Below, one piece after another: positions 1 to 8,134 of a DNA stretch of 64,000 nt. The DNA is from DATEPR01 sp963780635 (GTDB lineage: Bacteria > Actinomycetota > Actinomycetes > Mycobacteriales > Pseudonocardiaceae). The stretch is taken from NCBI GenBank assembly GCA_963780635.1, contig CAWACW010000015.1, positions 186,001 through 250,000 on the forward strand, written 5' to 3'. The number at the start of each line of letters is the position of its first letter. The stretch's first letter is position 1. Made by a program: the position numbers and the translations under genes. The notes under the pieces were generated by a model. The model had not been told where the DNA came from, did not search any database, and saw only the letters and a program-made list of their open reading frames with translations.

Positions 1-900
1 GCCGTCCTCGTCGTGTTCCGCGGCCCGCTGACCCGGTTGATCCGGTCGACCGAGACCCGGGACTTCACCGTCCGGATCGGTGGCCAGGAGGTCTCCGTCG
101 GCGAGTTGCACCGGCAGCAGATGGACATGCTGGCGGATCTGCACGACCAGGTCGCCGCGCTGCGCACCGAGATGGACTCGCTGGAGCGGCGCGGTCCGGC
201 GAAGCTGGCCGTGCGGGTGGCCCAGGAGAGCCCGGTGGCCGTCGCGCCGGCGTTCACCGGTGCGGCCGGCAACTCCTCGCCGAGCGTGGACTTCGACGAG
301 ACCGACACCGAACTGGCCCACGTCCGGGTCCAGCTACCCGCCCTGGAGCCGTTCGACGCGGATCCGGTCAAGGCACCCTGGGAACGGCTGGAGCACCACA
401 CGCCCGAGCCCGCGGACGAGCCGAAGCCCAGCGCCGAACCCGAAGCGGCCGGACTGGCTGTGGTGCCGGCGACCGAGGACGAAGTCGTGCCCGAGTGGGC
501 GAGCCAGCATCCGGACACCCGGCCCAAGGCCGCGGGCGTGCTGTGGGTGGACGACCACCCGGAGCACAACGCACTCCAGGTGGACCAGCTGGAGCGCCGT
601 GGCGTCGTGGTGGACTCGGTGCGCAGCACCAGGGAGGCGCTGCAGAAGCTGACCGGGCAGCGCTACCAGCTGATCGTGTCCGACATGGAGCGTGCCGAGG
701 GCGGCAAGCCGGTGCCCAACGCGGGTCTCGAACTCATCCGCACGGTCCGCACGTTCGACCGGGAGACGCCGGTGGTGATCTTCGCGGCCGGACCGGGCGG
801 GAAGGTCCTCGCCGACACCGCGACGCAGATCGGCGCCGACCTGGTGACCAGCTCGTGGTTCCAGCTCTCCCAGGAGATGCACCGGCTCGGCTTGGTGTGA
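1..900 (+). CDS. Membrane-anchored protein with C-terminal receiver-like domain (5' end outside window)
   Basis: The frame is open to the first base, and the residues before and at the GTG at position 13 (AVLVVFRGPLTRLIRS) look like the end of a membrane helix followed by a basic cytoplasmic stretch, so the gene most likely starts upstream of the window. The middle (about residues 30-175 from position 13) is acidic and proline-rich with a probable short coiled coil (RQQMDMLADLHDQVAALRTE). The last ~115 residues resemble a receiver fold: VLWVDDHPEHN at the start supplies the acidic pair, and LIVSDMERA has an Asp at the usual phospho-acceptor strand. The usual Lys in the last strand is not evident. 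I infer a membrane-tethered, possibly non-canonical response-regulator domain; the partner kinase is not visible. Confidence 0.6.
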   Translation, partial: AVLVVFRGPLTRLIRSTETRDFTVRIGGQEVSVGELHRQQMDMLADLHDQVAALRTEMDSLERRGPAKLAVRVAQESPVAVAPAFTGAAGNSSPSVDFDETDTELAHVRVQLPALEPFDADPVKAPWERLEHHTPEPADEPKPSAEPEAAGLAVVPATEDEVVPEWASQHPDTRPKAAGVLWVDDHPEHNALQVDQLERRGVVVDSVRSTREALQKLTGQRYQLIVSDMERAEGGKPVPNAGLELIRTVRTFDRETPVVIFAAGPGGKVLADTATQIGADLVTSSWFQLSQEMHRLGLV

Positions 901-944
901 GCGAGCGACACCACCACGTCGGACCAGACCGACCGGGAGCGATG

Positions 945-1080
945 CGACCCAACAGTCCTGGGCCACATCGGGAAAGCCGACCCGGGCAGTCCTGGGCTTG
1001 AGGCGAGCGAGCATCAAGCAGGGAATCCAGGCCAATCGCACGCGACCCGAGCCAACGTCCTAGACCACATCATGAAAGCC
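945..1080. repeat. Two diverged ~30-bp direct repeats in the intergenic region
   Basis: A block reading CCAACAGTCCTGGGCCACAT followed by CGGGAAAGCC (about 949-978) recurs as CCAACGTCCTAGACCACATC followed by ATGAAAGCC (1052-1080), about 25 of 29 positions equal. They sit in the non-coding space between the first gene and the convergent gene downstream. This may be a fragment of a dispersed intergenic repeat; only two copies are visible here. Confidence 0.5.
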
Positions 1081-1143
1081 AGGAACAGCCCAGAGCCGGC
1101 CAAGGCGCTGGGCCGCTCGCTCGCGATAGGCCTGCTGTCATCT

Positions 1144-1169
1144 CTTGGTGCTCGCTTGCTCGCACCAAG
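1144..1169. terminator. Hairpin between convergent genes
   Basis: CTTGGTGC, a 10-base loop, then GCACCAAG: a perfect 8-bp inverted repeat directly after the stop codon of the minus-strand gene that ends at 1171. There is no clear T tract, so it would be an I-shaped actinobacterial terminator, serving either strand. Confidence 0.5.
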
Positions 1170-1170
1170 G

Positions 1171-1722
1171 TCAGTGCGACGGCCCCGAGGGGTTCGCCGG
1201 GTCGATGTGCTGCGGCGCCCTGCCCGCCTGGTCGGTCAGCATGCGCAGCGCGCTGACCAGGCCGCCGATCAGGTCACCCTCCTTGAAGGAGGCGACCATG
1301 CTCATCACGGCGAGCTTGCAGGTGCGGTCGGAGAGCCTGCGGTGCGACTCGTCGCCCGTCACGACCTCGACCACCCGCTGCCCGGGTGACACCGCGATCA
1401 GCACCGACTCGGCGGCTTCGGGCGCACCGATCGACGCGTGCAGGTGTTCGGCCTGCTCACGGGTGTCGGTGCCCAGCTCGCCCAGGTAGATGCTGAAGTC
1501 CAGCCCGGTGGACCGAGTGGACACCGCCATGGCCTCGTCCAGCTTGGCCAGTTGCACCGGGGAGAACGGTGTGGTGGGCGGCAGCGGCTTGATCACGCGA
1601 GCGATCGAGACGCGGCCGGACGCCATCAGGGCGGCGCCGGGACCGTACTCGGTGTCACCGTCGTAGGTCGTGGCGACCGAAGCGTTGTCGCCGTGCTCAC
1701 CAGTTGCCACGGGCACCTCCAC
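1171..1722 (-). CDS. DUF5130-like protein (TPM-fold relative)
   Basis: A 183-residue protein without signal peptide or membrane helix. The core (about residues 40-160) has the feel of a TPM-like fold: ISRVIKPLPP-type lead-in, LGELGTDTREQAEHLHA, then VLIAVSPGQRVVEVVTGDE and a C-terminal helical SMVASFKEGDLIGGLVSALRML. This matches my recollection of the actinobacterial DUF5130 family, whose function is unknown. Its start overlaps the 3' end of the small membrane gene upstream by 26 bases, so the two are probably co-transcribed and translationally coupled. The family assignment is from memory and not searched. Confidence 0.6.
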   Translation of the reverse strand: MEVPVATGEHGDNASVATTYDGDTEYGPGAALMASGRVSIARVIKPLPPTTPFSPVQLAKLDEAMAVSTRSTGLDFSIYLGELGTDTREQAEHLHASIGAPEAAESVLIAVSPGQRVVEVVTGDESHRRLSDRTCKLAVMSMVASFKEGDLIGGLVSALRMLTDQAGRAPQHIDPANPSGPSH

Positions 1723-1954
1723 GTGCGGTGCTCACCGTCGGGTCGACGGGGTGCTCGGCCGTCGCCGGCGCACCGGTCTGCCTCGGGTCCACTACGCCAC
1801 TAGCGCTCCACCACACCGGCGCGTAGGTCCACGGCTGGCCGGGCCGGTATCGAGGGGCGCGAGCGAACTTCGGCCACAGCGTCAGTAGTGCGATCACGCC
1901 GTAGATACCGGCCGGGATCAGCACGTAGACGAGGATCGTTTGTACGACGCTCAC
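1697..1954 (-). CDS. Small membrane protein, possible aa3-type cytochrome oxidase subunit CtaJ
   Basis: An 85-residue protein with a single N-terminal hydrophobic helix (about residues 5-27, ILVYVLIPAGIYGVIALLTL) followed by a hydrophilic tail containing RYRPGQPWTYAPVWW. Length, topology and the aromatic motif after the helix are as I remember for the small accessory subunit CtaJ of the actinobacterial cytochrome bcc-aa3 supercomplex, but no other oxidase gene lies nearby, so the assignment is tentative. Overlaps the following DUF5130-like gene by 26 bases on the same strand. Confidence 0.55.
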   Translation of the reverse strand: MSVVQTILVYVLIPAGIYGVIALLTLWPKFARAPRYRPGQPWTYAPVWWSASGVVDPRQTGAPATAEHPVDPTVSTARGGARGNW

Positions 1955-1988
1955 GCGAAGTACGGTAGCTGATCCACTGCCTGGGCCT

Positions 1989-3257
1989 TCACCGGCTCAC
2001 CTGTTCCGGGGCGGTGCGCGCCAGTGGGCGGGCCGCGGCGATCGCCACGACCACCACGATGCCGCCGACGACGACGAACACCGTGGCCAGCGACGTTGCC
2101 TTGGCCAGGGGTCCGGCCAGGGCCGCGCCGAGCGGCATCAGACCCCACGCCAGCATCCGGTAGGCGCTGGTGATCCGGCCCATCAGCGCACTGGGCGTGA
2201 GCCGCTGCCGTCTGGTGGCGGACAACACGTTCCAGCCGCCGGCACCGACGCCGACCAGCAGATACGCGACCCAGACCGCGACGGCGACCGGGATCGCACC
2301 GACAGCGATGAACGCCACACCGAGCAGGCCCAGCGCGACGACCATGATCCGGCCGTCGCCGAAGCGGGCGGCCAGCCTGGGCACCAGCCAGGCGGCGAAC
2401 AGCGTGCCCAGCGCCTGCGCGACCCACAGGGTCGGCACCAGGGCGGCCCGCACGGCGAGCGTCTGCACCGCGTACAGCGACACCAGGGCGTTCGCCGCGC
2501 TCACCGCGACGGCGCTCGCCACGACGGCGGTGACCAGCGTGCGCAGGGTGCGGTGCCGCAGCAGGAAACGGGCACCCTCGGCGACCTGCTTGCGCATGGG
2601 CTCGGCGGCCGCGCGCGGGCCGGGGATGTCCCGGGACACGGTGATCTCGGGCAGGGCCGCCACGCACCCGGCCGAGATGACGAACGTGAGGGCGTTGAGC
2701 CCGAAGCAGGCGCCCGGCTGCCAGGCGAACAGCAGCGCGGCCAGCAACGGGCCGCCGAGGTCGAGGCCGAGGGTCTCGGCCATCACGTAGAGGCTGTTGG
2801 CCCGTTCCAGCCGTTCCCGGCCGGACAGTTCGACCAGCAGGAGCTGGAACGCCGAGTCGGCGAAAGTCTCACCACAGGTGAGCAGGAAGGCCGCTCCGAC
2901 GAGCACGGGAATCCCGGCGTGGCCGGTGAACACGGCCACGGAGAGTCCGGCGGCCACGAGCGAGCGCAGGCTGTGCGCTGTCAGGACGACCCTGCGCGGC
3001 GAACACCGGTCGACCAGGGCACCGGCCGGCAGGGCGACGAGGAGCCAGGGCAGTACCTCGGCTGTCGCGACGGCGGACACGGCCAGTGGACTGCGGGTGC
3101 TGATCGCGGTGAACAGCGGCAGCGCCGCGCCACGGATGCCGTCGCCGGTCAGGGACGCGAAGCCGGCGAGGATGAGTAATCGAAACCGCGTGTCCACGCG
3201 CCCCGGGGTGGTGGCCGAGCCGGTGGTCGCTCCCGCACGTGCCGGGAAGCCCGCCAT
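1989..3257 (-). CDS. MFS transporter (drug/enterobactin exporter-like)
   Basis: A 422-residue integral membrane protein with about 12 hydrophobic segments. The N-half begins RFRLLILAGFASLTGDGI and carries the loop 2-3 signature region ALPAGALVDRCSPRRVVL typical of the major facilitator superfamily; the C-half includes GDGRIMVVALGLLGVAFIA. It belongs to the MFS subgroup that exports small molecules by proton antiport. The ATG at 3257 is chosen because the transcript reads GGGGGAGAGG about 9 bases before it; a longer in-frame extension to 3407 has a composition unlike coding sequence. No substrate can be inferred from neighbours. Confidence 0.85.
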   Translation of the reverse strand: MAGFPARAGATTGSATTPGRVDTRFRLLILAGFASLTGDGIRGAALPLFTAISTRSPLAVSAVATAEVLPWLLVALPAGALVDRCSPRRVVLTAHSLRSLVAAGLSVAVFTGHAGIPVLVGAAFLLTCGETFADSAFQLLLVELSGRERLERANSLYVMAETLGLDLGGPLLAALLFAWQPGACFGLNALTFVISAGCVAALPEITVSRDIPGPRAAAEPMRKQVAEGARFLLRHRTLRTLVTAVVASAVAVSAANALVSLYAVQTLAVRAALVPTLWVAQALGTLFAAWLVPRLAARFGDGRIMVVALGLLGVAFIAVGAIPVAVAVWVAYLLVGVGAGGWNVLSATRRQRLTPSALMGRITSAYRMLAWGLMPLGAALAGPLAKATSLATVFVVVGGIVVVVAIAAARPLARTAPEQVSR

Positions 3258-3578
3258 CGACACACCTCTCCCCCGCCGAGTGTTCGGTGCCGACGTCCGG
3301 TCCTGCGGCGATAGCCGAAGGTGACCGGCTGTCTGCGGACGGTCGCCAACTCTACCGGGCCGTAATCGAATCGAGTTCTTGCCGGCGACCACCAGTCGGA
3401 ACATCACTCGGTGAGCCCAACCACTGGTCTGAACGACCGCGCTCCAGATGGTGGCATCGACTTGTCGATTTGGTGGCTTGTCGGCAGGCAGTCAAGCTCG
3501 TAGATTTCACCTGGACGGACCTTGCGAAGACAGTACTGACCGTACTTTCCGGTGAAATGACTCCAAGGAGCGCATGCG

Positions 3579-3941
3579 ATGACCGCGACTGGTGCCGCCA
3601 ATCGAGTGACGCACAGCTTTAACGTTACGCAGAGTAGCGGTACCCGTGTTACCGCTCAGCGCGGCACTCGGGTGACCCGCGGTACCCGGGTCACTTCGCT
3701 CGGCACCAGGGTTACCCGGTCCGCCACCCGCGTCACCTCCCAGACCGGCACCCGCGTCACCTCGCTCGACGGCACCCGCGTGACCGCGCTCGGCACCACG
3801 GTCACCTGCCTCGGTACTCGCGTGACCCGTGGCACCCGCGTGACCCGCGGCACCCGGGTCACCTCGCAGCACGGGACCCGCGTGACGGCCCTGCACGGTA
3901 CTCGCGTGACCGCCCTGAGCGGGACGCGCGTCACCAGCTGA
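3579..3941 (+). CDS. GTRVT-repeat protein of unknown function
   Basis: A 120-residue protein with an AAGGAG ribosome binding site at 3565-3570, 8 bases before its ATG. After a short lead (MTATGAANRVTHSFNVTQSS) it consists of 14 consecutive GTRVT units (12 exact, one ATRVT, one GTTVT) joined by 1-3 residue linkers such as AQ, SL, SQH and ALH, giving a period of 6-8 residues. It is strongly basic, rich in Thr, Val, Arg and Gly, and has a single Cys in TVTCL. There is no signal peptide or membrane helix. Alternating T-x-V-T strands separated by tight turns suggest a beta-solenoid or other repetitive beta structure, which is inference. The repeat unit is nearly palindromic at DNA level, so the antisense frame is also open, but only the plus frame has a ribosome site. 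I recognise no family. Confidence 0.7.
   Translation: MTATGAANRVTHSFNVTQSSGTRVTAQRGTRVTRGTRVTSLGTRVTRSATRVTSQTGTRVTSLDGTRVTALGTTVTCLGTRVTRGTRVTRGTRVTSQHGTRVTALHGTRVTALSGTRVTS
3649..3941 (+). repeat. Near-palindromic 15-24 bp tandem repeat array encoding GTRVT units
   Basis: Fourteen copies of a core GGYACSCGSGTSAC separated by 3-9 bases. The core is close to its own reverse complement (for example GGTACCCGGGTCAC), so each unit could form a small hairpin. Third positions vary while the peptide stays GTRVT, which favours selection on the protein over a purely DNA-level repeat. Confidence 0.75.
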
Positions 3942-3949
3942 ATCCGATC

Positions 3950-3981
3950 AGCCGGCGGCTCGGCGGGTCAGGCCGCCGGCT
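3950..3981. terminator. Bidirectional hairpin terminator between the repeat protein and HNH gene
   Basis: AGCCGGCGGC, 12-base loop, GCCGCCGGCT: a perfect 10-bp GC-rich stem. It begins 9 bases after the stop of the GTRVT gene and spans the stop codon of the convergent HNH gene, so it can serve both. Confidence 0.6.
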
Positions 3982-4672
3982 CGCCCAGATAGGGCAACCA
4001 GAGCGGGTCCGCCTCGGCGATGCCCGCCATCAGCCGCCAGTTCGGCCCGCGCGGCGCGCTCGGCGTGTTGCGCAGGTGCCAGCCCAGTTCGGACAGCATC
4101 CGGTCGGCCTTCTTGTGGTTGCACTTGGCGCAGCTGGCCACGCAGTTCTGCCACGAGTGGGCCCCGCCCCGGCTGCGCGGGATCACGTGGTCGATGGTGT
4201 CGGCGCGGCCGCCGCAGTAGGCGCAGCGGTAGCGGTCCCGGTACATCAGGCCGGCCCGGGTCAGCGGCACCCGCGCCCGGTACGGCACCCGCACGTAGGT
4301 GCTCAGTTTGATCACCGACGGGACCTCGACCGTGTGGTTCGCCGAGTGCAGCACCAGCCCGGCGGAGTCGCCGTGCAGGATGTCCGCCTTGCCGCAGACC
4401 ACCAGCACCACTGCCCTGCGCAGGGGCAGGGCAGTGAGTGGTTCGAAGGTCGCGTTGAGCAGCAGAACTCTACGGCGACCCCAGGTGGGTGGCCGGAGTT
4501 GGGTGGGCTCGTCGCACGCACCGACCGACAGCGGCGGGCCTGCCGCCAGGGCAGGCTCACGGCGCAAGGTTCCCCCGGCACATGCCCGGAGGCAGCGCCG
4601 ATGGGGGTCGGTTGTCGGTCGGGCACGCGACCACCTCCACCGTGACGTGGCCATCAGTCGACCACATCTCAC
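3968..4672 (-). CDS. HNH endonuclease
   Basis: The conserved part begins with RRVLLLNATFEPLTALPLRR (about residue 70) and ends with an HNH domain: CAYCGG, then DTIDHVIPRSRGG with the catalytic HxxP, and NCVASCAKCNHKKAD. The two Cys pairs form the zinc-binding site of the beta-beta-alpha metal fold. This family is widespread in actinobacteria; from memory, the mycobacterial counterpart (Rv2469c) also lies next to glbO. Natural targets are unknown. The start is uncertain: the family usually starts just before VLLLNA, but no ATG or GTG is there, so I keep the frame to GTG 4672 (ATG at 4654 is an alternative). The N-terminal 65 residues are low-complexity and may not be translated. Confidence 0.8.
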   Translation of the reverse strand: MRCGRLMATSRWRWSRARPTTDPHRRCLRACAGGTLRREPALAAGPPLSVGACDEPTQLRPPTWGRRRVLLLNATFEPLTALPLRRAVVLVVCGKADILHGDSAGLVLHSANHTVEVPSVIKLSTYVRVPYRARVPLTRAGLMYRDRYRCAYCGGRADTIDHVIPRSRGGAHSWQNCVASCAKCNHKKADRMLSELGWHLRNTPSAPRGPNWRLMAGIAEADPLWLPYLGEPAA

Positions 4673-4813
4673 CCGTTAATAGCACGCCATTACGGTGACG
4701 TGTCCCACAGCCTAGGCGAACGAGCGGGTGAACCCCTGGTGACCTGCCGTTGGGGACCGTCGACGGCACCCGATCGGTTCGACCTCGCCGGCGCAGCGGT
4801 TAAGGTCGCTGCC

Positions 4814-5812
4814 GTGTCACAGCTACTCATATCCCGTGGACTGCTGGGGGCGCTGAGTCAGAAGCCGACATGTGCCAACGACGCGAGCACGTGGTGTGGA
4901 CAGGTCTGGAACATCACGCACAACTCGTTCCTCGCCGAGTCGGCGGGCTGGCTGGTGGCCAAGCCACTCAACATCATCGCCATCATCGTGGTGGCGGTCA
5001 TCGTCCGTTACCTGATGCAACGGCTGATCCGCAGGTTGACCACGAACAACGGCAAGATGCCCACGATCCTGCGGCCCCTGCGCGAACGCGCACCGCAGAC
5101 CCTGGCCGCGCTGATCTCCGAACGCCGATCGCAGCGTGCCAAGACCATCGGGTCGGTGCTGCAGTCGATCACGTCGTTCGTGATCGGCGGCATCGCGGCG
5201 GTGCTGATCCTGGGTGATCTCGGCTTCAACCTGACCCCGATCATCGCGTCCGCCGGGGTGATCGGCGTCGCCGTCGGTTTCGGCGCGCAGAACCTGGTGA
5301 AGGACTTCCTGTCCGGCATCTTCATGCTGCTGGAGGACCAGTACGGCGTCGGCGACGTGGTGGACCTCGGTGAGGCGAGCGGCACAGTCGAGTCCGTCGG
5401 ACTGCGGGTCACGACGGTCCGTGACTACGCCGGGACCGTCTGGTACGTCCGCAACGGGGAGATCATGCGGGTCGGCAACTCCAGCCAGGGCTTCGCGGTC
5501 GCCGTGGTCGACGTGCCGCTGCGCTACACGACCGACGTCAACCAGGCCCTGAACGTGCTGGAGCAGGTCGCCGAGAAGGCCACCCAGGACAAACCGATGG
5601 CCGACGACGTGCTGGAACCGCCGAAGGTGCTGGGCATCCAGGGCATGACCGCGGACAACATCACGTTGCGGCTGACCGTGAAGGTCCGCCCCGCCCGGCA
5701 GTGGGCCACCCAGCGCGAATTGTTGCGCCGGATCATGGCCATGTTCGAGCAGGAGGGCATCCACGCCCCGGTCCGGCCCGCGCCGGCGGTCACGCAGGCA
5801 CCCCAGGAGTAG
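4814..5812 (+). CDS. Small-conductance mechanosensitive channel (MscS family)
   Basis: A 332-residue membrane protein. A long N-terminal helix (LNIIAIIVVAVIVRYLMQRL) is followed by a second (VIGGIAAVLILGDLGFNL) and the pore-lining helix IIASAGVIGVAVGFGAQNLV with its Gly/Ala packing pattern. The beta domain FMLLEDQYGVGDVVDLGEASGTVESVGLR and a cytoplasmic C-terminal domain follow. It would open under membrane tension and release solutes on hypo-osmotic shock. GTG 4814 is chosen because AAGGT lies 8 bases upstream and the preceding in-frame residues look non-coding. It is divergent from the HNH gene and is followed by glbO after a 42-base gap, so those two may be co-transcribed. Confidence 0.88.
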   Translation: MSQLLISRGLLGALSQKPTCANDASTWCGQVWNITHNSFLAESAGWLVAKPLNIIAIIVVAVIVRYLMQRLIRRLTTNNGKMPTILRPLRERAPQTLAALISERRSQRAKTIGSVLQSITSFVIGGIAAVLILGDLGFNLTPIIASAGVIGVAVGFGAQNLVKDFLSGIFMLLEDQYGVGDVVDLGEASGTVESVGLRVTTVRDYAGTVWYVRNGEIMRVGNSSQGFAVAVVDVPLRYTTDVNQALNVLEQVAEKATQDKPMADDVLEPPKVLGIQGMTADNITLRLTVKVRPARQWATQRELLRRIMAMFEQEGIHAPVRPAPAVTQAPQE

Positions 5813-5854
5813 GCCGCCCGACCCCGGCGCGCCGGTGTGGGTGAAGATGGAGAC

Positions 5855-6241
5855 GTGGCCACACCGGAAACCTTCTTCGACGCCGTCGGCGGTGAGGACA
5901 CGTTCCGCCGCATCGTGACCCGGTTCTACGCCGAGGTCGCGAAGGACGAGCTGCTGCTGCCGCTGTACCCGGAGCAGCCCGATCTGACGGGCGCGACCGA
6001 ACGTCTCACCCTGTTCCTGATGCAGTACTGGGGCGGCCCGCACACCTACTCCGAGCAGCGGGGCCATCCCCGGCTGCGGATGCGGCACGCGCCGTTCACG
6101 ATCGGCCCGCTGGAACGGGATGCGTGGCTGCGCTGCATGCGCATCGCGGTCGACGAATCGGGCGTGGCGCAGCCGTATCGCACGCAGCTCTGGGAGTACC
6201 TGGAGACGGCCGCGCAGAGCATGATGAACGCCTGGATGTGA
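5855..6241 (+). CDS. glbO: Group II truncated haemoglobin (trHbO)
   Basis: A 128-residue heme protein of the 2-on-2 globin family. Visible key residues are Tyr at B10 (RFYAEVAKDELLLPLY, residue 25), the proximal His in RLRMRHAPF (residue 78) and the group II Trp at G8 in DAWLRCM. GGEDTFRRIV is the typical start. In mycobacteria GlbO binds oxygen tightly and is linked to respiration and peroxidase-like activity. GTG 5855 is preferred (GGAG just upstream); ATG 5837 would add six residues. In mycobacteria glbO is followed by the same alpha-glucosidase-type gene as here, which supports orthology. Confidence 0.88.
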   Translation: MATPETFFDAVGGEDTFRRIVTRFYAEVAKDELLLPLYPEQPDLTGATERLTLFLMQYWGGPHTYSEQRGHPRLRMRHAPFTIGPLERDAWLRCMRIAVDESGVAQPYRTQLWEYLETAAQSMMNAWM

Positions 6242-6294
6242 GTAGATCGCCATCGACACTCGCGCGGCCGGCGCGGATGGCAGGATAGCTCCTC

Positions 6295-7890
6295 GTGCGA
6301 CGATCAGCCGATCTCCAACTGGAGCGAGCAGGGGAGTCGACCTGGTGGCGGGAAACCGTGTGCTATCAGGTGTATGTCCGATCCTTCGCGGACGGCAACG
6401 GTGACGGTGTCGGTGATCTGGACGGTGTCCGATCCCGACTCGGCTACCTCGAACTGCTCGGTGTGGACACGATCTGGCTGACACCGTGCTACCCGTCCCC
6501 GATGGCGGCGACCGGTTACGACATCACCGATCCGCGCGACATCGACCCGATGTTCGGTGACCTGGCCGCGTTCGACCGGTTGATGGAGGACGCGGCGGCC
6601 CACCGGATCCGGGTGATCCTCGACGTGGTGCCCGGTGCGACGAGCGGCCGGCATCCGTGGTTCGCCGCGGCGCTGACGGCCGGGCCGGGCAGTCCACAGC
6701 GGGAGCGGTACCTGTTCCGCGACGGCCGCGGCTACGACGGTGAGCTGCCGCCGAACAACTGGACCACCGTGCACGGGGCCCCCGCGTGGACGAGGGTGGC
6801 CGACGGGCAGTGGTACCTGCACCTGCTCTCCGCCGACCAGCCGGACCTGAACTGGGCGCACCCGGACGTCGCCGCGGACTTCGAGCGGACCATGCGGTTC
6901 TGGCTGGAGCGTGGGGTGGCCGGTTTCCGGATCAACCTCGCCCACGCCATCGCCAAGCCTGCGGACCTGCCCGACATGGACCCGCGGCTGGCCCACCAGG
7001 GCGGCGTGCCGGTCGCCCACGCCCAGGACCCCCGGTTCGACGACGAGGGCGGCCACGAGGTGCACCGGATGATCCGGCGGGTGGTCGACGAGTATCCGGG
7101 CACGGTCGCCATCGGCGAGATCTGGGTGGCCGACGACCAGCGGTTCGCCCGCTATCTGCGGCCGGACGAGCTGCACATGGGTTTCGACGTCCGGCTGCTG
7201 GACGCCGAGTTCGACGCGGACGCCGTGCGGGCCGTCGTCGAGCGCTCGCTGGCCAGCGTCGCGCCCGCTGGGGCACCTGCGTCCTGGACGCTGTCGCATC
7301 ACGACGTGGTGCGGCACGTGACCCGCTACGGCGACGGCGATCTGGGCGTCCAGCGGGCCAGGGCGATGACCCTGGTGCAGCTGGCGTTGCCAGGCGGCGT
7401 GTTCCTCTACAACGGCGAGGAACTCGGCCTGCCCGATCTGGAGCTGCCGGACTGGGCCCTGCGCGACCCGGTGTGGGAGCGCTCCGGCCACACCGACCGC
7501 GGCCGGGACGGCTGCCGGGTGCCGATCCCGTGGGAGGGCACCGCGCCGCCGTACGGGTTCACCGCGCACCAGGACAGCTGGCTGCCGATGCCGTTCGAGT
7601 GGGCCCCGCTGACCGTGGAGGCCCAACTCGAAGACCCGGACTCGATGCTGTCGCTGTACCGGCACGCGATCGAGCTGCGCCGCTCGCATCCGGCCTTCGC
7701 GGGCGACCAGCTGGAGTGGTACGGCGCTCCCCCGGCCTGTTTCGCCTTCCGCCGCAAGGGCGGTCAGCTGATCTGTGCGCTGAACACGTCCAGCGGCCTG
7801 GTGCCGTTGCCCGCCGGCGAGATCCTGTTGTCCAGCGCGCCACTGGTGGACGGCCAGCTACCGCCGGACACCGCGGTGTGGATGGTCTAG
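6295..7890 (+). CDS. GH13 alpha-glucosidase/trehalose-synthase-like protein lacking the catalytic nucleophile
   Basis: A 531-residue alpha-amylase-family TIM-barrel protein: WWRETVCYQVYVRSFADGNG at the start, LDGVRSRLGYLELLGVDTIW and a C-terminal beta domain. It appears homologous to mycobacterial AglA (same position after glbO). However, region I reads DVVPGATSG (D110, with the usual N-H replaced by G114-A115), and region II reads GFRINLAHA, where the nucleophile Asp is Asn214 (codon AAC). The acid/base Glu275 (AIGEIWV) and the region IV pair His336-Asp337 (SHHDVVRH) remain. Ordinary retaining hydrolysis should therefore be lost or very weak. The reading frame is intact over its whole length, so it is not a decayed gene; a binding, regulatory or altered catalytic role is inferred. 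No ribosome site is obvious before GTG 6295. Confidence 0.85.
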   Translation: MRRSADLQLERAGESTWWRETVCYQVYVRSFADGNGDGVGDLDGVRSRLGYLELLGVDTIWLTPCYPSPMAATGYDITDPRDIDPMFGDLAAFDRLMEDAAAHRIRVILDVVPGATSGRHPWFAAALTAGPGSPQRERYLFRDGRGYDGELPPNNWTTVHGAPAWTRVADGQWYLHLLSADQPDLNWAHPDVAADFERTMRFWLERGVAGFRINLAHAIAKPADLPDMDPRLAHQGGVPVAHAQDPRFDDEGGHEVHRMIRRVVDEYPGTVAIGEIWVADDQRFARYLRPDELHMGFDVRLLDAEFDADAVRAVVERSLASVAPAGAPASWTLSHHDVVRHVTRYGDGDLGVQRARAMTLVQLALPGGVFLYNGEELGLPDLELPDWALRDPVWERSGHTDRGRDGCRVPIPWEGTAPPYGFTAHQDSWLPMPFEWAPLTVEAQLEDPDSMLSLYRHAIELRRSHPAFAGDQLEWYGAPPACFAFRRKGGQLICALNTSSGLVPLPAGEILLSSAPLVDGQLPPDTAVWMV

Positions 7891-8072
7891 CCGAGGTCCA
7901 GCCGGAGCCACCGGAGACCCGCGACGTCGTATCCCCAGCGGTCGCGGCTCTCCGGAGTGATGGTCCACAGGCGAAGAGGAATCCGGCGCTGGGCAAGGCG
8001 AAGTCGCCCAGCGACGTGCGTCGGTCGAGCAGCGCGATCCGCGGCGGGACCAGACCCATGCCGCGTAGTCAA
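7887..8072 (-). pseudogene. Possible minus-strand gene remnant
   Basis: On the minus strand, two adjacent frames read MGLVPPRIALLDRRTSLGDF and then RLWTITPESRDRWGYDVAGL up to a stop that coincides with the stop of the GH13 gene. Read together they look like the C-terminal piece of a protein with one frame change. I do not recognise the family and the call is weak. Confidence 0.25.
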
Positions 8073-8134
8073 GGGCTGCGGTTCGTTGTCAAGCCGGTCG
8101 CAGACGCCCGGACACGCTGTCGACGATCACTCCA

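Noticed and set aside
3656..3934. Antisense TRVP-repeat frame opposite the GTRVT gene
   Set aside because: It exists because the DNA unit is nearly palindromic; it has no ribosome site, and synonymous variation is seen in the plus frame instead.
3649..3941. CRISPR array
   Set aside because: Units are 14-15 bases with 3-9 base separators, coding in frame, and no cas genes are nearby.
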